The translations under genes were made by a program, and so were the position numbers. From contig NZ_JANUSB010000009.1 in NCBI RefSeq assembly GCF_024793895.1, positions 124,001-188,000 of the forward strand: a DNA stretch of 64,000 nucleotides, read 5' to 3'. Of this stretch, positions 45,572 to 54,780 are shown piece by piece. How positions within the stretch are numbered: the first letter of the stretch is position 1; every line of letters starts with the position of its first letter. The stretch is from Serratia sp. AKBS12. GTDB lineage: Bacteria; Pseudomonadota; Gammaproteobacteria; Enterobacterales; Enterobacteriaceae. Below the pieces are notes generated by a model. It was given only the letters and a program-made list of their open reading frames with translations. It searched no databases and was not told where the DNA came from.

Positions 45572-45598
45572 CCCCCGCCTTAATCAGCGGGGGTTTTT
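45572..45598 (+). terminator. Terminator between yhaJ and yqjG
   Basis: CCCCCGC (45572-45578) pairs with GCGGGGG (45587-45593), followed by TTTTT. Convergent genes on both sides. Confidence 0.85.
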
Positions 45599-45599
45599 A

Positions 45600-46586
45600 C
45601 TAACCAAAACGCTGGTCGCGCCCGTGCGGCTCGTCCAGATCCTGCGCCGGCCCGATGGAAATAATACCGTGCGGGTTGATGGTGGCGTGGCTGCGATAAT
45701 AGTGATTGCGGATATGCGCCAGATCGACGGTTTCGGCGATACCCGGCAACTGATAAATATCGCGCAGGAAACCGTACAGGTTCAGGTAATCGCTGATGCG
45801 GCGCTTATCGCATTTGAAGTGTGTAACGTAGACCGGATCGAAGCGCACCAGCGTGGTCCATAGCCGCAGATCGGCTTCGGTCAGACGATCGCCGGTCAGA
45901 TAACGATGCTGGCCAAGGATTTGCTCCAGACGCTCCAATGAGGCGAATACGCCGTTGACCGCTTCGTCATACGCCTCCTGGCTGGTAGCAAACCCGGCTT
46001 TATAGACACCGTTATTGACGGAGTCATAAATCCAGCCGTTCAACTGGTCAATTTTTTCCCGCAGTTCCGGTGGGTAATAGTCGCCCGCCCGGGCGCCGAC
46101 GCCATCGAACGCGCTATTGAACATGCGAATGATATCGGCAGATTCATTACTGACAATGGTTTGCTGGCGCTTGTCCCACAGCACTGGAACGGTAACGCGG
46201 CCGGTATAGTGCGGATCGGCGCGCAGATACAATTGATACAGGAAGTCGGCGTGGTAAAGTGCGTCGCCGGTCGCCGCCGGGAAGTCGGTGCCGAACGTCC
46301 AGCCGTTTTCCAGCATCAGCGGATGCACGACCGACACCGGGATAAGCTGCTCCAGCCCTTTTAACTTGCGCATCAACAGGGTGCGGTGCGCCCAGGGGCA
46401 GGCGAGGGAAACGTACAGATGATAACGATCTTTTTCGGCGTTGAATCCGCCGTTACCGTGTTCGCCCGGTTGGCCGTCGGCGGTTACCCAGTTACGGAAC
46501 TGAGAGGTTGAACGCTTGAAACGGCCGCCGGTGGATTTTGTGTCGTACCAGATGTCTTGCCAAACGCCATCAACGAGTTGTCCCAT
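45600..46586 (-). CDS. yqjG: Glutathionyl-hydroquinone reductase YqjG
   Basis: 328 aa Xi-class GST. Catalytic Cys63 in the ACPWAHR motif, and tyrosines of the family signature (YHLYVS, RNHYYRSH). Reduces glutathionyl-hydroquinones, recycling quinones that have been conjugated to glutathione. Downstream of the DoxX-family gene yqjF; the 63-bp gap between them carries a hairpin. Confidence 0.96.
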   Translation of the reverse strand: MGQLVDGVWQDIWYDTKSTGGRFKRSTSQFRNWVTADGQPGEHGNGGFNAEKDRYHLYVSLACPWAHRTLLMRKLKGLEQLIPVSVVHPLMLENGWTFGTDFPAATGDALYHADFLYQLYLRADPHYTGRVTVPVLWDKRQQTIVSNESADIIRMFNSAFDGVGARAGDYYPPELREKIDQLNGWIYDSVNNGVYKAGFATSQEAYDEAVNGVFASLERLEQILGQHRYLTGDRLTEADLRLWTTLVRFDPVYVTHFKCDKRRISDYLNLYGFLRDIYQLPGIAETVDLAHIRNHYYRSHATINPHGIISIGPAQDLDEPHGRDQRFG

Positions 46587-46608
46587 GGGAGTCTCCTTGC
46601 TATAGAGG

Positions 46609-46638
46609 TGGCAGAGCCAGATTGTTCTGACTCTGCCA
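46609..46638 (-). other. Hairpin between yqjF and yqjG
   Basis: TGGCAGAG (46609-46616) pairs with CTCTGCCA (46631-46638), with an inner AGA/TCT extension. No U-run, so likely an mRNA-stability or partial-termination element. Confidence 0.4.
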
Positions 46639-46649
46639 GGGTGGCTAGA

Positions 46650-47045
46650 TTACCATTTCTTGTTTAGCAGGCGGTCAATACTGAAGGCACCCGGGCCTGC
46701 AACGGCCAATACGATGTAGCCGCCAGCGATGGTCAGGTTTTTCATGAACATCAGCTGATTGACGCCTTCAGCGAAGTTGGTGTGGAACAGCAACGCCGTC
46801 AGGATGGTGAAGCCGGCGGTGAACAGCGCAGTAGTGCGAGTCAGGAAGCCGAACATAATAGCCAGACCGCCGCCGAACTCCAGCAGAATGGTCAGCGGCA
46901 GCAGAAAGCCCGGCACGCCCATTGCCTGCATATATTGTTGAGTCCCTGCATAAGCATCACCCATTTTGCCGTAGCCTGCCACGATGAACAGGATTGGCAT
47001 CAGGATACGTGCTACCAGCAAACCGGCATCTTCTAATTTTTTCAT
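46650..47045 (-). CDS. yqjF: DoxX family inner-membrane protein YqjF
   Basis: 131 aa, four membrane helices. DoxX motifs include ARILMPILFIVAGYGK, ILLEFGGGLAIMFGFLTR and FMKNLTIAGGYIVLA. A second ATG one codon upstream is possible; GGAG spacing favours 47045. Function is uncertain; E. coli yqjF is induced by nitroaromatics through YhaJ. Same strand as yqjG, likely one unit. Confidence 0.9.
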   Translation of the reverse strand: MKKLEDAGLLVARILMPILFIVAGYGKMGDAYAGTQQYMQAMGVPGFLLPLTILLEFGGGLAIMFGFLTRTTALFTAGFTILTALLFHTNFAEGVNQLMFMKNLTIAGGYIVLAVAGPGAFSIDRLLNKKW

Positions 47046-47337
47046 CATTCACTCCATACGTGATTTCGTTTGCCACTGACGGCGTAGTTTGGACATTGCT
47101 GACATAGGCGGTTGCCATGCCGCGTCTTTTCGATGGAGTGGATGTTAAACGTGAATACAGCCGGTTGTTAGCAAGTAAAACTGTCGTAATCATTCAAAAA
47201 TATTGAAATCATAGCCTGCTAATAAAAAACAGCCTAATCAGCTGCTTGCATGCCCCGCGCACAATAAAAACCCAAAAGCCGACCCGCGGCCTGTTGTAAC
47301 AACAAAATCATGGAACAACGGCGGATAAGGAGATGGG

Positions 47338-47625
47338 TTATTTGGCGGTGAAGGTTTTGCGGATCAGTTTAATGGTACCCCATGCGCCCAGCGCCCGGCG
47401 TGACCAGCGGATTAGTTTGCTCGGGTGGCGAATGCCGTATACCGCCATGATGCTGGAGCCGACGACCAGATACTTGCGCATGCCGAACAGCGTTTGATAA
47501 CCGCGATCGATACGCTCGGTTTTTTCCAGCCATTGCTGTTTATTGTCCGCCAGATCCAGACGCTGTTGCTGGATCTGGCGGATCAGGCGGGCTTTTTTCC
47601 ATTCCAGATACTGGCGGCGGCTCAT
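47338..47625 (-). CDS. yqjK: YqjK-like family protein
   Basis: 95 aa basic protein with an N-terminal helical region (LEWKKARLIRQIQQQRLDL) and a weak hydrophobic stretch (YLVVGSSIMAVYGI). Same size and position as E. coli YqjK. Starts in the stop of yqjE (ATGA overlap). No biochemical function is known. Confidence 0.88.
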   Translation of the reverse strand: MSRRQYLEWKKARLIRQIQQQRLDLADNKQQWLEKTERIDRGYQTLFGMRKYLVVGSSIMAVYGIRHPSKLIRWSRRALGAWGTIKLIRKTFTAK

Positions 47626-48023
47626 TTGTCGCCCTCCAGTGCGGCACGGTCCTGTTCCAGCTGTTTGCGGGTTTCGCTCATCAGCGTGGTGCGTTTCGCT
47701 TTGACCAGTGTCCAGATGATGCCGACGATGGCCAGAAACAGCAGAACGGCAGTGGTTATCCCCAACGCCATGACGCGGTAGGCCGGATCGATCGCCCAGA
47801 ATAGCAGGATCAGCAGACTCATCAGGCCAAACGCGGTAAACAGCAGGCTGATGCCGGCCATCATCAGCAACTGAATGAGGTTGGCTTTTTCCTCTTCCAG
47901 TTCGACGACCGCCAGCCGAACCCGCGTCTCCACCATGCCAACAAGAATGGTGACGATCCGCTGGCCGATATCCAGGACCCCTTTGGCGGGGCCCTGCGCA
48001 CGGTTTTGCGATTGCTCAGTCAT
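47622..48023 (-). CDS. yqjE: Phage holin family/YqjE inner-membrane protein
   Basis: 133 aa from MTEQSQNR. Two membrane helices (about residues 55-78 and 85-108) after an amphipathic start. Member of the Phage_holin_3_6/YqjE family. Middle gene of yqjD-yqjE-yqjK, tightly packed: starts 2 bp after yqjD and overlaps yqjK. Probably acts with YqjD at the inner membrane. Confidence 0.9.
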   Translation of the reverse strand: MTEQSQNRAQGPAKGVLDIGQRIVTILVGMVETRVRLAVVELEEEKANLIQLLMMAGISLLFTAFGLMSLLILLFWAIDPAYRVMALGITTAVLLFLAIVGIIWTLVKAKRTTLMSETRKQLEQDRAALEGDK

Positions 48024-48025
48024 AA

Positions 48026-48331
48026 TCAGCGACGCGCAAGCAGAACGCCCAGTACTACGCCGACTGCTGCGCCAATACCGATGCCGGTCCACGGATTGTC
48101 GCGTACGTAGTCGTCGGCCTGGCCGGCAATTTGCTTGGTCTGGGTAGCGATTTTGTCACCGGCGTCGCTCAGACGGGCGCGTGTATCCTTCAGCGCACCT
48201 TCTGCTTTGGAGCGTAATTTCTCCAGCTCAGCTTTCGATTTATCGCTGGAAGAGTTCAGTACTTCTTCCAGCGTATCGGCTAACGACTTCAGTTCAGCGC
48301 GTAAGTTTTCTGCATTTGAATCTTGTGCCAT
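48026..48331 (-). CDS. yqjD: DUF883 ribosome-associated membrane protein YqjD
   Basis: 101 aa. Long charged helix (residues 5-75), then the family motif YVRDNPWTGIGIGAAVG and a C-terminal membrane helix ending LLARR. E. coli YqjD and ElaB are tail-anchored, bind ribosomes in stationary phase and are RpoS dependent. First gene of the small yqjDEK unit. Confidence 0.93.
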   Translation of the reverse strand: MAQDSNAENLRAELKSLADTLEEVLNSSSDKSKAELEKLRSKAEGALKDTRARLSDAGDKIATQTKQIAGQADDYVRDNPWTGIGIGAAVGVVLGVLLARR

Positions 48332-48492
48332 TTCGTTAACTCCTTAACGTTACTGAGAGACTTCAACATAGCGGATTTTTTGCTCGGAGCAAAGGGGGAT
48401 TCCCTAGCCGATATCACTCACTGAGCCAGCGTTATCACATTAAAATCCCGTACAACGCGGCTCTCATCGATATTTCCGCTACTGGAAAATAA

Positions 48493-48864
48493 TTATTCTG
48501 CCTGCGCTTGCTTAAGCTCTGCTTCAGCTTCGGCCAGTTTTTGCTGTTTCTTGGCGATCTTGTCCAACTTACCGGTTTGCTGCGCTTCCTTCAGCTCTTG
48601 CTGGCGCTCGGCGACCTTGCTTTGCTTTTCGGCAATGTTTGCCTGGCGTTCGGCCTGCAAACCGGCTTCGGTACAGTTGTCCTGCACTTCGCTCAGCGCT
48701 TTTTTCAGCCCGGCGACGCGGTGGTCGTTGCCATGCTGAGTGGCATAGTCGATCTGCTGCTGAATGTCCTGCGCCTTCGCGGCACAACCGCCTGTAGCGG
48801 CAGAAGACAGCGCGGAGAAAGCGAGCAGTGGGAGTGCCAGTAAGGTTGCGTGGCGTAATTTCAT
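48493..48864 (-). CDS. yqjC: DUF1090 periplasmic protein YqjC
   Basis: 123 aa. Signal peptide MKLRHATLLALPLLAFSALSSA, then a Cys pair (GGCAAK and DNCTEA) and a charged coiled-coil with repeated EKQxKVAERQQEL-type heptads. Matches E. coli YqjC, an acid-inducible periplasmic protein of unknown role. Separated from yqjD by 161 bp. Confidence 0.92.
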   Translation of the reverse strand: MKLRHATLLALPLLAFSALSSAATGGCAAKAQDIQQQIDYATQHGNDHRVAGLKKALSEVQDNCTEAGLQAERQANIAEKQSKVAERQQELKEAQQTGKLDKIAKKQQKLAEAEAELKQAQAE

Positions 48865-49063
48865 GGGTTCTATTCCTTATTAGGGGATGCATTGGCATGC
48901 ATCCAGGTTCCTGCTGCCGTTGTGGCAGTGCGACTGGCGTATCGCTGACCACCGCTGTTATTCAGCATAGTCATAAATCATCTGGACACCAAAATTTAAG
49001 GCGTAAACTACCGACGATTGGCGATTTAATGAGCGGATGCAATATCCCTTCATCAAGAAGGGA

Positions 49064-49438
49064 TTATCCCAGGTTCAGCGGGGCACGTGCAAATTTGCGT
49101 ACCCACTGGGTGGGCGCAGGCGTTTCGCTCAGAGCGATGATGTAGCCAGGCGGCAGAATGGTTTTCAGCGCTTCCCGCGCCAGCAATTGCTGTTCCGGCG
49201 AATCCAGTCGGATCACCAACCCATTGCCATCTGGCGTGATGCTTTTGATGCGAATGCCGCGCTCGTCCAGGCGCTGATAAACGTAAAAACCGTCTGGCAA
49301 TGACAGTCCGTGCTGATTGGTGCGAATGCGCAGTTCGCTTTCGGTGCGCATCATGGCAGGCACCAGCAGAACGGTGAGCGCCAGCAAGGCCAGCGCCATC
49401 ATCAGGGAGTATTGCCAGCGCGGACGTTTCGCTCTCAC
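49064..49438 (-). CDS. mzrA: EnvZ/OmpR regulon moderator MzrA
   Basis: 124 aa with a GTG start in the yqjA stop (GTGA overlap). Short basic N-terminus, a membrane helix (about residues 11-30, [19 protein letters not shown]) and a periplasmic domain. In E. coli MzrA binds EnvZ and links Cpx signalling to OmpR. Always paired with yqjA, as here. Confidence 0.92.
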   Translation of the reverse strand: MRAKRPRWQYSLMMALALLALTVLLVPAMMRTESELRIRTNQHGLSLPDGFYVYQRLDERGIRIKSITPDGNGLVIRLDSPEQQLLAREALKTILPPGYIIALSETPAPTQWVRKFARAPLNLG

Positions 49439-50106
49439 GCGTTTTTCCCCTGATCGGCACGCTTCTTGCGCCAGAGGACAATCAACGAACCCACCAGCCC
49501 GACCACCAGCAACACCAGCGGTAGCAGCATCAGGCAGAACATCAGCTGATCTTCATATTTGCGGAACACCGGCGTCTTGCCGAGCGCAAAACCCAGCGAC
49601 GTCAGAATCAGCACCCACAGCAGGCCGCTCATCCAGTTAAAAAACTGGAAACGTGCATTGCTCAGGCCTGACAGACCGGCAATCGTTGGCAGCAGGGTGC
49701 GTACAAAGGCCAGAAAACGCCCGACCAGCAGCGCGGACAGGCCGTGGCGGTGGAACAACTGGTGTGCGCGTTGATGATAATGGGCCGGCAGATGCGCCAG
49801 CCAGCCTTGTACCGTTCGGGTATTACCCAGCCATTTGCCCTGTATGTAACTGACCCAGCACCCCAGACTGGCGGCAACGGTCAGAATGAAGATGGTCAGC
49901 GGGAAGTTCATCGTGCCTTTGGCCACCAGCACGCCCACCAGGATCAGCAGGCTGTCGCCAGGCAAAAACGCGGCGGGCAACAGGCCGTTTTCCAAAAAAA
50001 GAATCATGAACAGCAGAACGTACAACGTCCACACCAGCGACGGGTTCGCCAGCGTTTCGAAGTCCTGCTGCCACAAGGCATCCAACAGTTGTTTAATGAT
50101 GTCCAT
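49435..50106 (-). CDS. yqjA: DedA family membrane protein YqjA
   Basis: 223 aa, DedA/SNARE-associated family with five to six helices. Motifs: [32 protein letters not shown] and [18 protein letters not shown] with the essential Arg. E. coli YqjA supports proton-motive force and pH or drug tolerance and may flip lipid carriers. Operon with mzrA. Confidence 0.96.
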   Translation of the reverse strand: MDIIKQLLDALWQQDFETLANPSLVWTLYVLLFMILFLENGLLPAAFLPGDSLLILVGVLVAKGTMNFPLTIFILTVAASLGCWVSYIQGKWLGNTRTVQGWLAHLPAHYHQRAHQLFHRHGLSALLVGRFLAFVRTLLPTIAGLSGLSNARFQFFNWMSGLLWVLILTSLGFALGKTPVFRKYEDQLMFCLMLLPLVLLVVGLVGSLIVLWRKKRADQGKNA

Positions 50107-50233
50107 CCAGTATTCCTAAAACGTCTTTGTTTGGCTTTCTCTCAGCGGCGGATCTGGAAGGGCTGAAAGCGCGCGGGCGATCCGGTATTGCTGATTCGGT
50201 GTGACTTTTTGGTTATGGTCGTTGCGACACCGA

Positions 50234-50677
50234 TCATGAGTGGTAAGTCAGCGAGCCTCGATAAAGCATGTTGCTCTCTTTCCAACCGCCGATTCGGCTC
50301 TGCTGGCGTGACGAATGCAGCGCCCAGTTGACCTGATGCAGGCGGTTGGGCGCCATTGTCGCCCGGCGCGACGGCTTGCGTTCGCCGCGCTGCTCAGCTA
50401 AAGCATAGCTGGGCGTGAGCGCGGCGAAAGAAAACAGCGAACAGGGATAAGAGTGAACCCTCGGCAATAACAGCGGCAGTTTCCCCGGGGCCTTGCGCCG
50501 CAAATCGGCCAGCGGGCGCAGCGCCGGTTGATGAGCAACCGACGCGAAAATGCCGTCGTCATTCAGGCTGCTCAAGGCGAAAGACATGGATGTGGGTTGC
50601 GTCGCGTAGAGTTTTTGGCCGGAAACCATGCCGGTCCAGCAAAAAAGAGCAATAAGCATGGCAAGCAACCAGCGCAT
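50234..50677 (-). CDS. Hypothetical small exported protein
   Basis: 147 aa from ATG MRWLLAML. An N-terminal hydrophobic stretch (LLAMLIALFCWTGMVSG) looks like a signal peptide or anchor, followed by a basic, proline- and serine-rich region with no motif I recognise. There is no counterpart between yqjA and exuR in E. coli. A GGGGCGGA lies about 9 bp before the ATG. It could be a lineage-specific gene or a chance frame; codon pattern was not measured. Confidence 0.45.
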   Translation of the reverse strand: MRWLLAMLIALFCWTGMVSGQKLYATQPTSMSFALSSLNDDGIFASVAHQPALRPLADLRRKAPGKLPLLLPRVHSYPCSLFSFAALTPSYALAEQRGERKPSRRATMAPNRLHQVNWALHSSRQQSRIGGWKESNMLYRGSLTYHS

Positions 50678-50865
50678 GAATTCGCGTTCCGCCCCCGAGG
50701 CCAAAGGGTAAAAAAGTGGTCTGATTCTAGCAAAACAGCAAGATCGGCAACAGGGAAATATACGCCGTTGCCGGCGAATTATTACACGGCAAACGGCGGT
50801 TTCAGCATCGATTCAGCGGACTTTACAATACCTGACATAACCCAAGCTTTTTTGACCGCGATCGG

Positions 50866-51642
50866 TCATTTATTGCCGTTGGCCGCGTTATCCAGATGTA
50901 CCACCGGATTTTCGGCGAACAGATAGCGATCGACGTTGTATTCAAAGTCATCGGTAGTGGCGTTGAACAGCATTTGCTTGGTGTTTTCCAGATGTTGCCA
51001 CATCGCCAGTTTGGCGGCGTTGGGATCTTTGCGCATCAGGGCTTTGAGGATCTGATCGTGGTCGTCGCACCAGCTGTCGATCGAACGTGCATCAATGTGC
51101 TCGTGCAACTTGATCCAGTAGGGGTTGTGCGCCCGCTGGCTCCACATTTTTTCCACGATGGTCGCCATGGCGGTGTTTTGGGTGGCCAATGCGATTTGCA
51201 CGTGGAACTTCAGATCCCACTGAGAATCGCGAAAGCGATCTTCCTTGCGCGCGTGCTCCTGGATCTCCATCAGCTGGACGATGTCCTGCTTGGTAACCTG
51301 GGTGGCGGCGAACTCGGCAATGTTGCTTTCGATCAACTGGCGTGCCTGCAGCAGTTCGAATGGCCCGACGGTGGCAAACTCGATGCTGTCGCCCGGTACC
51401 ACCAGGTGCTTTTGCTGATTGGAAATTACGTGGATGCCAGAACCTTTGCGCACTTCCACATAACCTTCCACCTCCAGCATGATGATCGCCTCCCGCACTA
51501 CGGTGCGGCTGACGTTCATCTCTTCGGCGATATAACGTTCGGCCGGCAACTTGTCGCCGACCGGGTAAACACCGCCTTCAATGCGTCGCTTAAGCTCGGC
51601 GGCCAACTGCTGATACAAGCGTCTGCTTTCGGTGAATTCCAT
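50866..51642 (-). CDS. exuR: Hexuronate transcriptional repressor ExuR
   Basis: 258 aa GntR family, FadR subfamily. N-terminal winged HTH (residues 8-75: [51 protein letters not shown]), C-terminal FCD helical domain. Represses exuT and uxa genes until galacturonate or glucuronate metabolites accumulate. A dyad matching the ExuR/UxuR consensus lies 39 bp upstream of its start, suggesting self-control. 120 bp from the exuT stop. Confidence 0.96.
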   Translation of the reverse strand: MEFTESRRLYQQLAAELKRRIEGGVYPVGDKLPAERYIAEEMNVSRTVVREAIIMLEVEGYVEVRKGSGIHVISNQQKHLVVPGDSIEFATVGPFELLQARQLIESNIAEFAATQVTKQDIVQLMEIQEHARKEDRFRDSQWDLKFHVQIALATQNTAMATIVEKMWSQRAHNPYWIKLHEHIDARSIDSWCDDHDQILKALMRKDPNAAKLAMWQHLENTKQMLFNATTDDFEYNVDRYLFAENPVVHLDNAANGNK

Positions 51643-51680
51643 AATGATTGCTCTGCGGTAGGAAAGGCGAGTTGCCCATA

Positions 51681-51698
51681 GACTTGTTATACCACTTA
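51681..51698. promoter_or_regulatory. Predicted ExuR operator upstream of exuR
   Basis: GACTTGTTATACCACTTA agrees at 13 of 18 positions with the AAATTGGTATACCAATTT palindrome recalled for the ExuR/UxuR family and shares ACTTGT-ATAC with the site before exuT. Confidence 0.6.
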
Positions 51699-51728
51699 AC
51701 GGCCAGCGTCGCCAGTGGCGCAGAGGCA

Positions 51729-51756
51729 GGGAACCCGGTGGTTTGACCGGGTTCCC
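51729..51756 (-). terminator. Terminator-like hairpin after exuT
   Basis: GGGAACCCGGT (51729-51739) and ACCGGGTTCCC (51746-51756) form a perfect 11-bp stem with 6-nt loop, 6 bp past the exuT stop. No U-run follows on the minus strand, so exuT-exuR read-through is possible. Confidence 0.65.
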
Positions 51757-51762
51757 GCAGGC

Positions 51763-53061
51763 TTAATTGCTGGCAGTGGCGGGCTGCAACGGCTGTTCTG
51801 CCGCTGGAGTAGCCGGGCGGTTTTGCAATACCGTCCAGATGACGATGGCGCCGAGAATATCGAACACCGACAGAGCGGCGAACAGTGGGCTGAACCCCAG
51901 CGTATCGGCCAGCGCACCGACGACCAGGGCAAACAGCGTGCTGGCGGTCCAGGCTGCCATACCGGTGAGCCCGTTGGCGGTGGCCACTTCGTTGCGGCCA
52001 AACACATCGGAAGACAGGGTGATTAACGCCCCGGACAGCGCCTGATGCGCAAAACCGCCGACGCACAGCAAGGCAATTGCCACATACGGGCTGGCAAACA
52101 GGCCAATCATGCCGGGCCCGATCATCAACACCGCCCCCAGAGTGACCACCAGCTTGCGTGACACGATCAGGTTTACCTTGAAATATTTCTGGAACAGGGG
52201 CGGCAGATAGCCGCCAACGATGCAGCCCAGATCGGCAAACAGCATCGGCATCCAGGCAAACATGGCGATTTCCTTCAGATTGAAACCGTAAGCCTTGAAC
52301 ATAAACAGCGGGATCCAGGCGTTAAAGGTGCCCCAGGCCGGTTCAGCCAGAAAACGCGGCAGCGCAATGCCCCAGAACTGGCGGTTACGTACGATCTGCC
52401 AGGCGGACAACTTTTTACCGTTACTGGTCTGATGCTGTGCTTCCTGGCCATCCAGAATGTAGCTGCGCTCTTGGTCGCTGAGCTTCTTCTGATCTTTCGG
52501 GTGCTTATAGAAAATCAGCCAGCAGATGGCCCAGGTCAGGCTCAGCACGCCGGTGATGATAAACGCCATTTGCCAACTGTGGGCGACAATGGCCCACACC
52601 ACCAGCGGTGGGGCAATCATGCCGCCGATGGAGGAGCCGACGTTGAAGTAGCCGACGGCGATCGAGCGTTCTTTGGCCGGGAACCATTCGCTGCTGGCCT
52701 TGAGTCCGGCTGGGATCATTGCTGCCTCTGCCATGCCGACCGCGCCGCGAGCCAGCGCCAGCCCACCCCAGCTGTTGGCCAGCGCGGTGCCCATACAGAA
52801 CAGCGCCCACAGAATGGCGAACATGGCATAGCCCACCTTGGTGCCCAGCACGTCCAGCACGTAACCTGCCACCGGCTGCATTACGGTATAACAGGCGGAA
52901 TAGGCCGCCACGATATAGGAATACTGCTGGGTGGTGATGTGCAGGCTGCTTTCCAGCGTCGGTGCCGCCACTGCGATCGCGTTGCGGGTCAGATAGCCCA
53001 ATACGGTGCCAATGGTTACCAGCCCGATCATGTACCAGCGTAACCCCTTGATTTTCCGCAT
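51763..53061 (-). CDS. exuT: Hexuronate transporter ExuT
   Basis: 432 aa major facilitator superfamily, anion:cation symporter family, twelve helices. Very close to E. coli ExuT, including MRKIKGLRWYMI start, GYLTRNAIAVAAPTL, and KASSEWFPAKERSIAVGYFN motifs. Brings in galacturonate and glucuronate. Divergent from uxaC with shared operators and a CRP-like site between. Chosen start is the second Met of the frame, as in E. coli. Confidence 0.97.
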   Translation of the reverse strand: MRKIKGLRWYMIGLVTIGTVLGYLTRNAIAVAAPTLESSLHITTQQYSYIVAAYSACYTVMQPVAGYVLDVLGTKVGYAMFAILWALFCMGTALANSWGGLALARGAVGMAEAAMIPAGLKASSEWFPAKERSIAVGYFNVGSSIGGMIAPPLVVWAIVAHSWQMAFIITGVLSLTWAICWLIFYKHPKDQKKLSDQERSYILDGQEAQHQTSNGKKLSAWQIVRNRQFWGIALPRFLAEPAWGTFNAWIPLFMFKAYGFNLKEIAMFAWMPMLFADLGCIVGGYLPPLFQKYFKVNLIVSRKLVVTLGAVLMIGPGMIGLFASPYVAIALLCVGGFAHQALSGALITLSSDVFGRNEVATANGLTGMAAWTASTLFALVVGALADTLGFSPLFAALSVFDILGAIVIWTVLQNRPATPAAEQPLQPATASN

Positions 53062-53110
53062 TCGTTCTCTCTCCAATCGGCATAGTCAGTAGTGCAAGTG
53101 GCGAAAAGAT

Positions 53111-53128
53111 AACTTGTCATACAGATTT
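53111..53128. promoter_or_regulatory. Predicted ExuR operator, exuT-proximal
   Basis: AACTTGTCATACAGATTT agrees at 13 of 18 positions with the ExuR/UxuR palindrome and lies 50 bp upstream of the exuT start. Confidence 0.6.
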
Positions 53129-53132
53129 AAAA

Positions 53133-53148
53133 GTTGAGTGACATCACA
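53133..53148. promoter_or_regulatory. Possible CRP site, exuT-uxaC
   Basis: GTTGA-N6-TCACA at 53133-53148 has 8 of 10 core bases of the TGTGA-N6-TCACA consensus and lies beside the exuT-side operator. exuT and uxaCA are cAMP-CRP dependent in E. coli. Confidence 0.4.
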
Positions 53149-53276
53149 AAAGTCATTATTCAATTCGGCAATAATGCAGATGCTGTGCTTAAGCTTGATA
53201 GGGGTTTTTCGGCCTTTAAACGCTGTTTTGGAGGCAAGAAAGCAATTTTTAGGTTAAAAAATCTGGACTGCCCGTC

Positions 53277-53294
53277 TAATTGGTGTGATAACTT
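53277..53294. promoter_or_regulatory. Predicted ExuR operator, uxaC-proximal
   Basis: TAATTGGTGTGATAACTT agrees at 12 of 18 positions with the ExuR/UxuR palindrome, 48 bp before uxaC. The left half AATTGGT is exact. Confidence 0.5.
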
Positions 53295-53342
53295 TTCGGC
53301 ATTGAGGCGACACAGAACGGTACGCAAGGTGAGGAACCTGAT

Positions 53343-54755
53343 ATGGCCACGTTTTTAAGCGAAGACTTTTTATTGCATAACGAGTTTGCCCGGCGTTTGT
53401 ATCACGAGTATGCGGCACATCAGCCGATTTTTGACTATCACTGCCACCTGCCGCCGGAGCAGATTGCGCAAAACTATCGCTTCAAAAATATGTACGACAT
53501 CTGGTTGAAGGGCGATCACTATAAGTGGCGTGCGATGCGCACCAACGGCGTGGCAGAGCGGCTATGTACCGGCGATGCCGGCGATCGTGAGAAGTTTGAC
53601 GCCTGGGCTGCCACAGTACCGCATACCATTGGCAACCCGCTGTACCATTGGACGCATCTGGAACTGCGTCGCCCGTTCGGTATTACCGACACCTTGCTGT
53701 CGCCGAGCACCGCCGATGATATTTGGCAGCGTGGCAATGCGCTATTGGCGCAGGACAACTTTAGCGCGCGCGGTATCATGCAGCAGATGAACGTAAAGAT
53801 GGTCGGCACCACCGACGATCCGATTGACGATCTGCGCCATCACCAGGCGATCGCCGAGGACGGCAGTTTCAATATCAAAGTCCTGCCGAGCTGGCGGCCG
53901 GATAAGGCATTTAACATCGATGCGCCGACGTTCACCGATTACCTGCAACTGCTGGAGGCCGCGGCGGATACCGCCATCAGCCGCTTTGACGACTTGCGTC
54001 AGGCGTTGAAAAAACGCATGGATCATTTTGCCGCGCACGGCTGCAAGGTGGCGGATCATGCGTTGGACGTAGTGGTGTATGGCGAAGCGGATGAGGCGAC
54101 GCTGGATCGGATCCTTGCCGATCGTCGCAGCGGCAAACTGCCGACACCGCAACAAAGCGCCCAGTTCCGCAGCGCGGTGCTGCTGTTCCTTGCGGCAGAA
54201 TATCAACGGCGTGAATGGGTGCAGCAATATCATATCGGCGCATTGCGCAATAACAACAGCAACATGTTTGAACGCATCGGGCCGGACATCGGCTTCGATT
54301 CCATCGACGATCGGCCACTGGCGCAGCCGCTGTCACGCTTGCTGGACGCGCAGGCGAAGCAGGGCGGGTTGCCAAAGACCATTCTGTACTGCCTTAACCC
54401 GCGTGATAACGAAGTGATCGGCACGATGGTCGGCAATTTCCAGGGTGAAGGCACGCCAGGAAAGATGCAATTTGGCTCCGGCTGGTGGTTCAACGATCAG
54501 AAAGACGGTATGCAGCGCCAGATGACGCAATTGGCACAGCTGGGCCTGCTGAGTCGTTTTGTCGGCATGCTGACCGACAGCCGCAGTTTCTTATCTTATA
54601 CGCGCCATGAATATTTCCGTCGCATCCTGTGCCAGATGATCGGCCGTTGGGTGGAAGATGGTGAAGCGCCGGCTGATATCACACTGTTGGGTGAGATGGT
54701 GCAGAACATCTGCTTCGACAATGCCAAAAACTACTTTGCCATCGAACTGGCGTAG
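53343..54755 (+). CDS. uxaC: Glucuronate isomerase (uronate isomerase)
   Basis: 470 aa amidohydrolase-superfamily enzyme. HxH metal motif at residues 33-35 in YHCHLPPEQ, and [22 protein letters not shown] near the end. Isomerises glucuronate to fructuronate and galacturonate to tagaturonate. First of two genes; uxaA follows after 25 bp. uxaB is not in this window. Confidence 0.98.
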   Translation: MATFLSEDFLLHNEFARRLYHEYAAHQPIFDYHCHLPPEQIAQNYRFKNMYDIWLKGDHYKWRAMRTNGVAERLCTGDAGDREKFDAWAATVPHTIGNPLYHWTHLELRRPFGITDTLLSPSTADDIWQRGNALLAQDNFSARGIMQQMNVKMVGTTDDPIDDLRHHQAIAEDGSFNIKVLPSWRPDKAFNIDAPTFTDYLQLLEAAADTAISRFDDLRQALKKRMDHFAAHGCKVADHALDVVVYGEADEATLDRILADRRSGKLPTPQQSAQFRSAVLLFLAAEYQRREWVQQYHIGALRNNNSNMFERIGPDIGFDSIDDRPLAQPLSRLLDAQAKQGGLPKTILYCLNPRDNEVIGTMVGNFQGEGTPGKMQFGSGWWFNDQKDGMQRQMTQLAQLGLLSRFVGMLTDSRSFLSYTRHEYFRRILCQMIGRWVEDGEAPADITLLGEMVQNICFDNAKNYFAIELA

Positions 54756-54780
54756 CCATCATTGAGGTTGGTTTAAGTCT

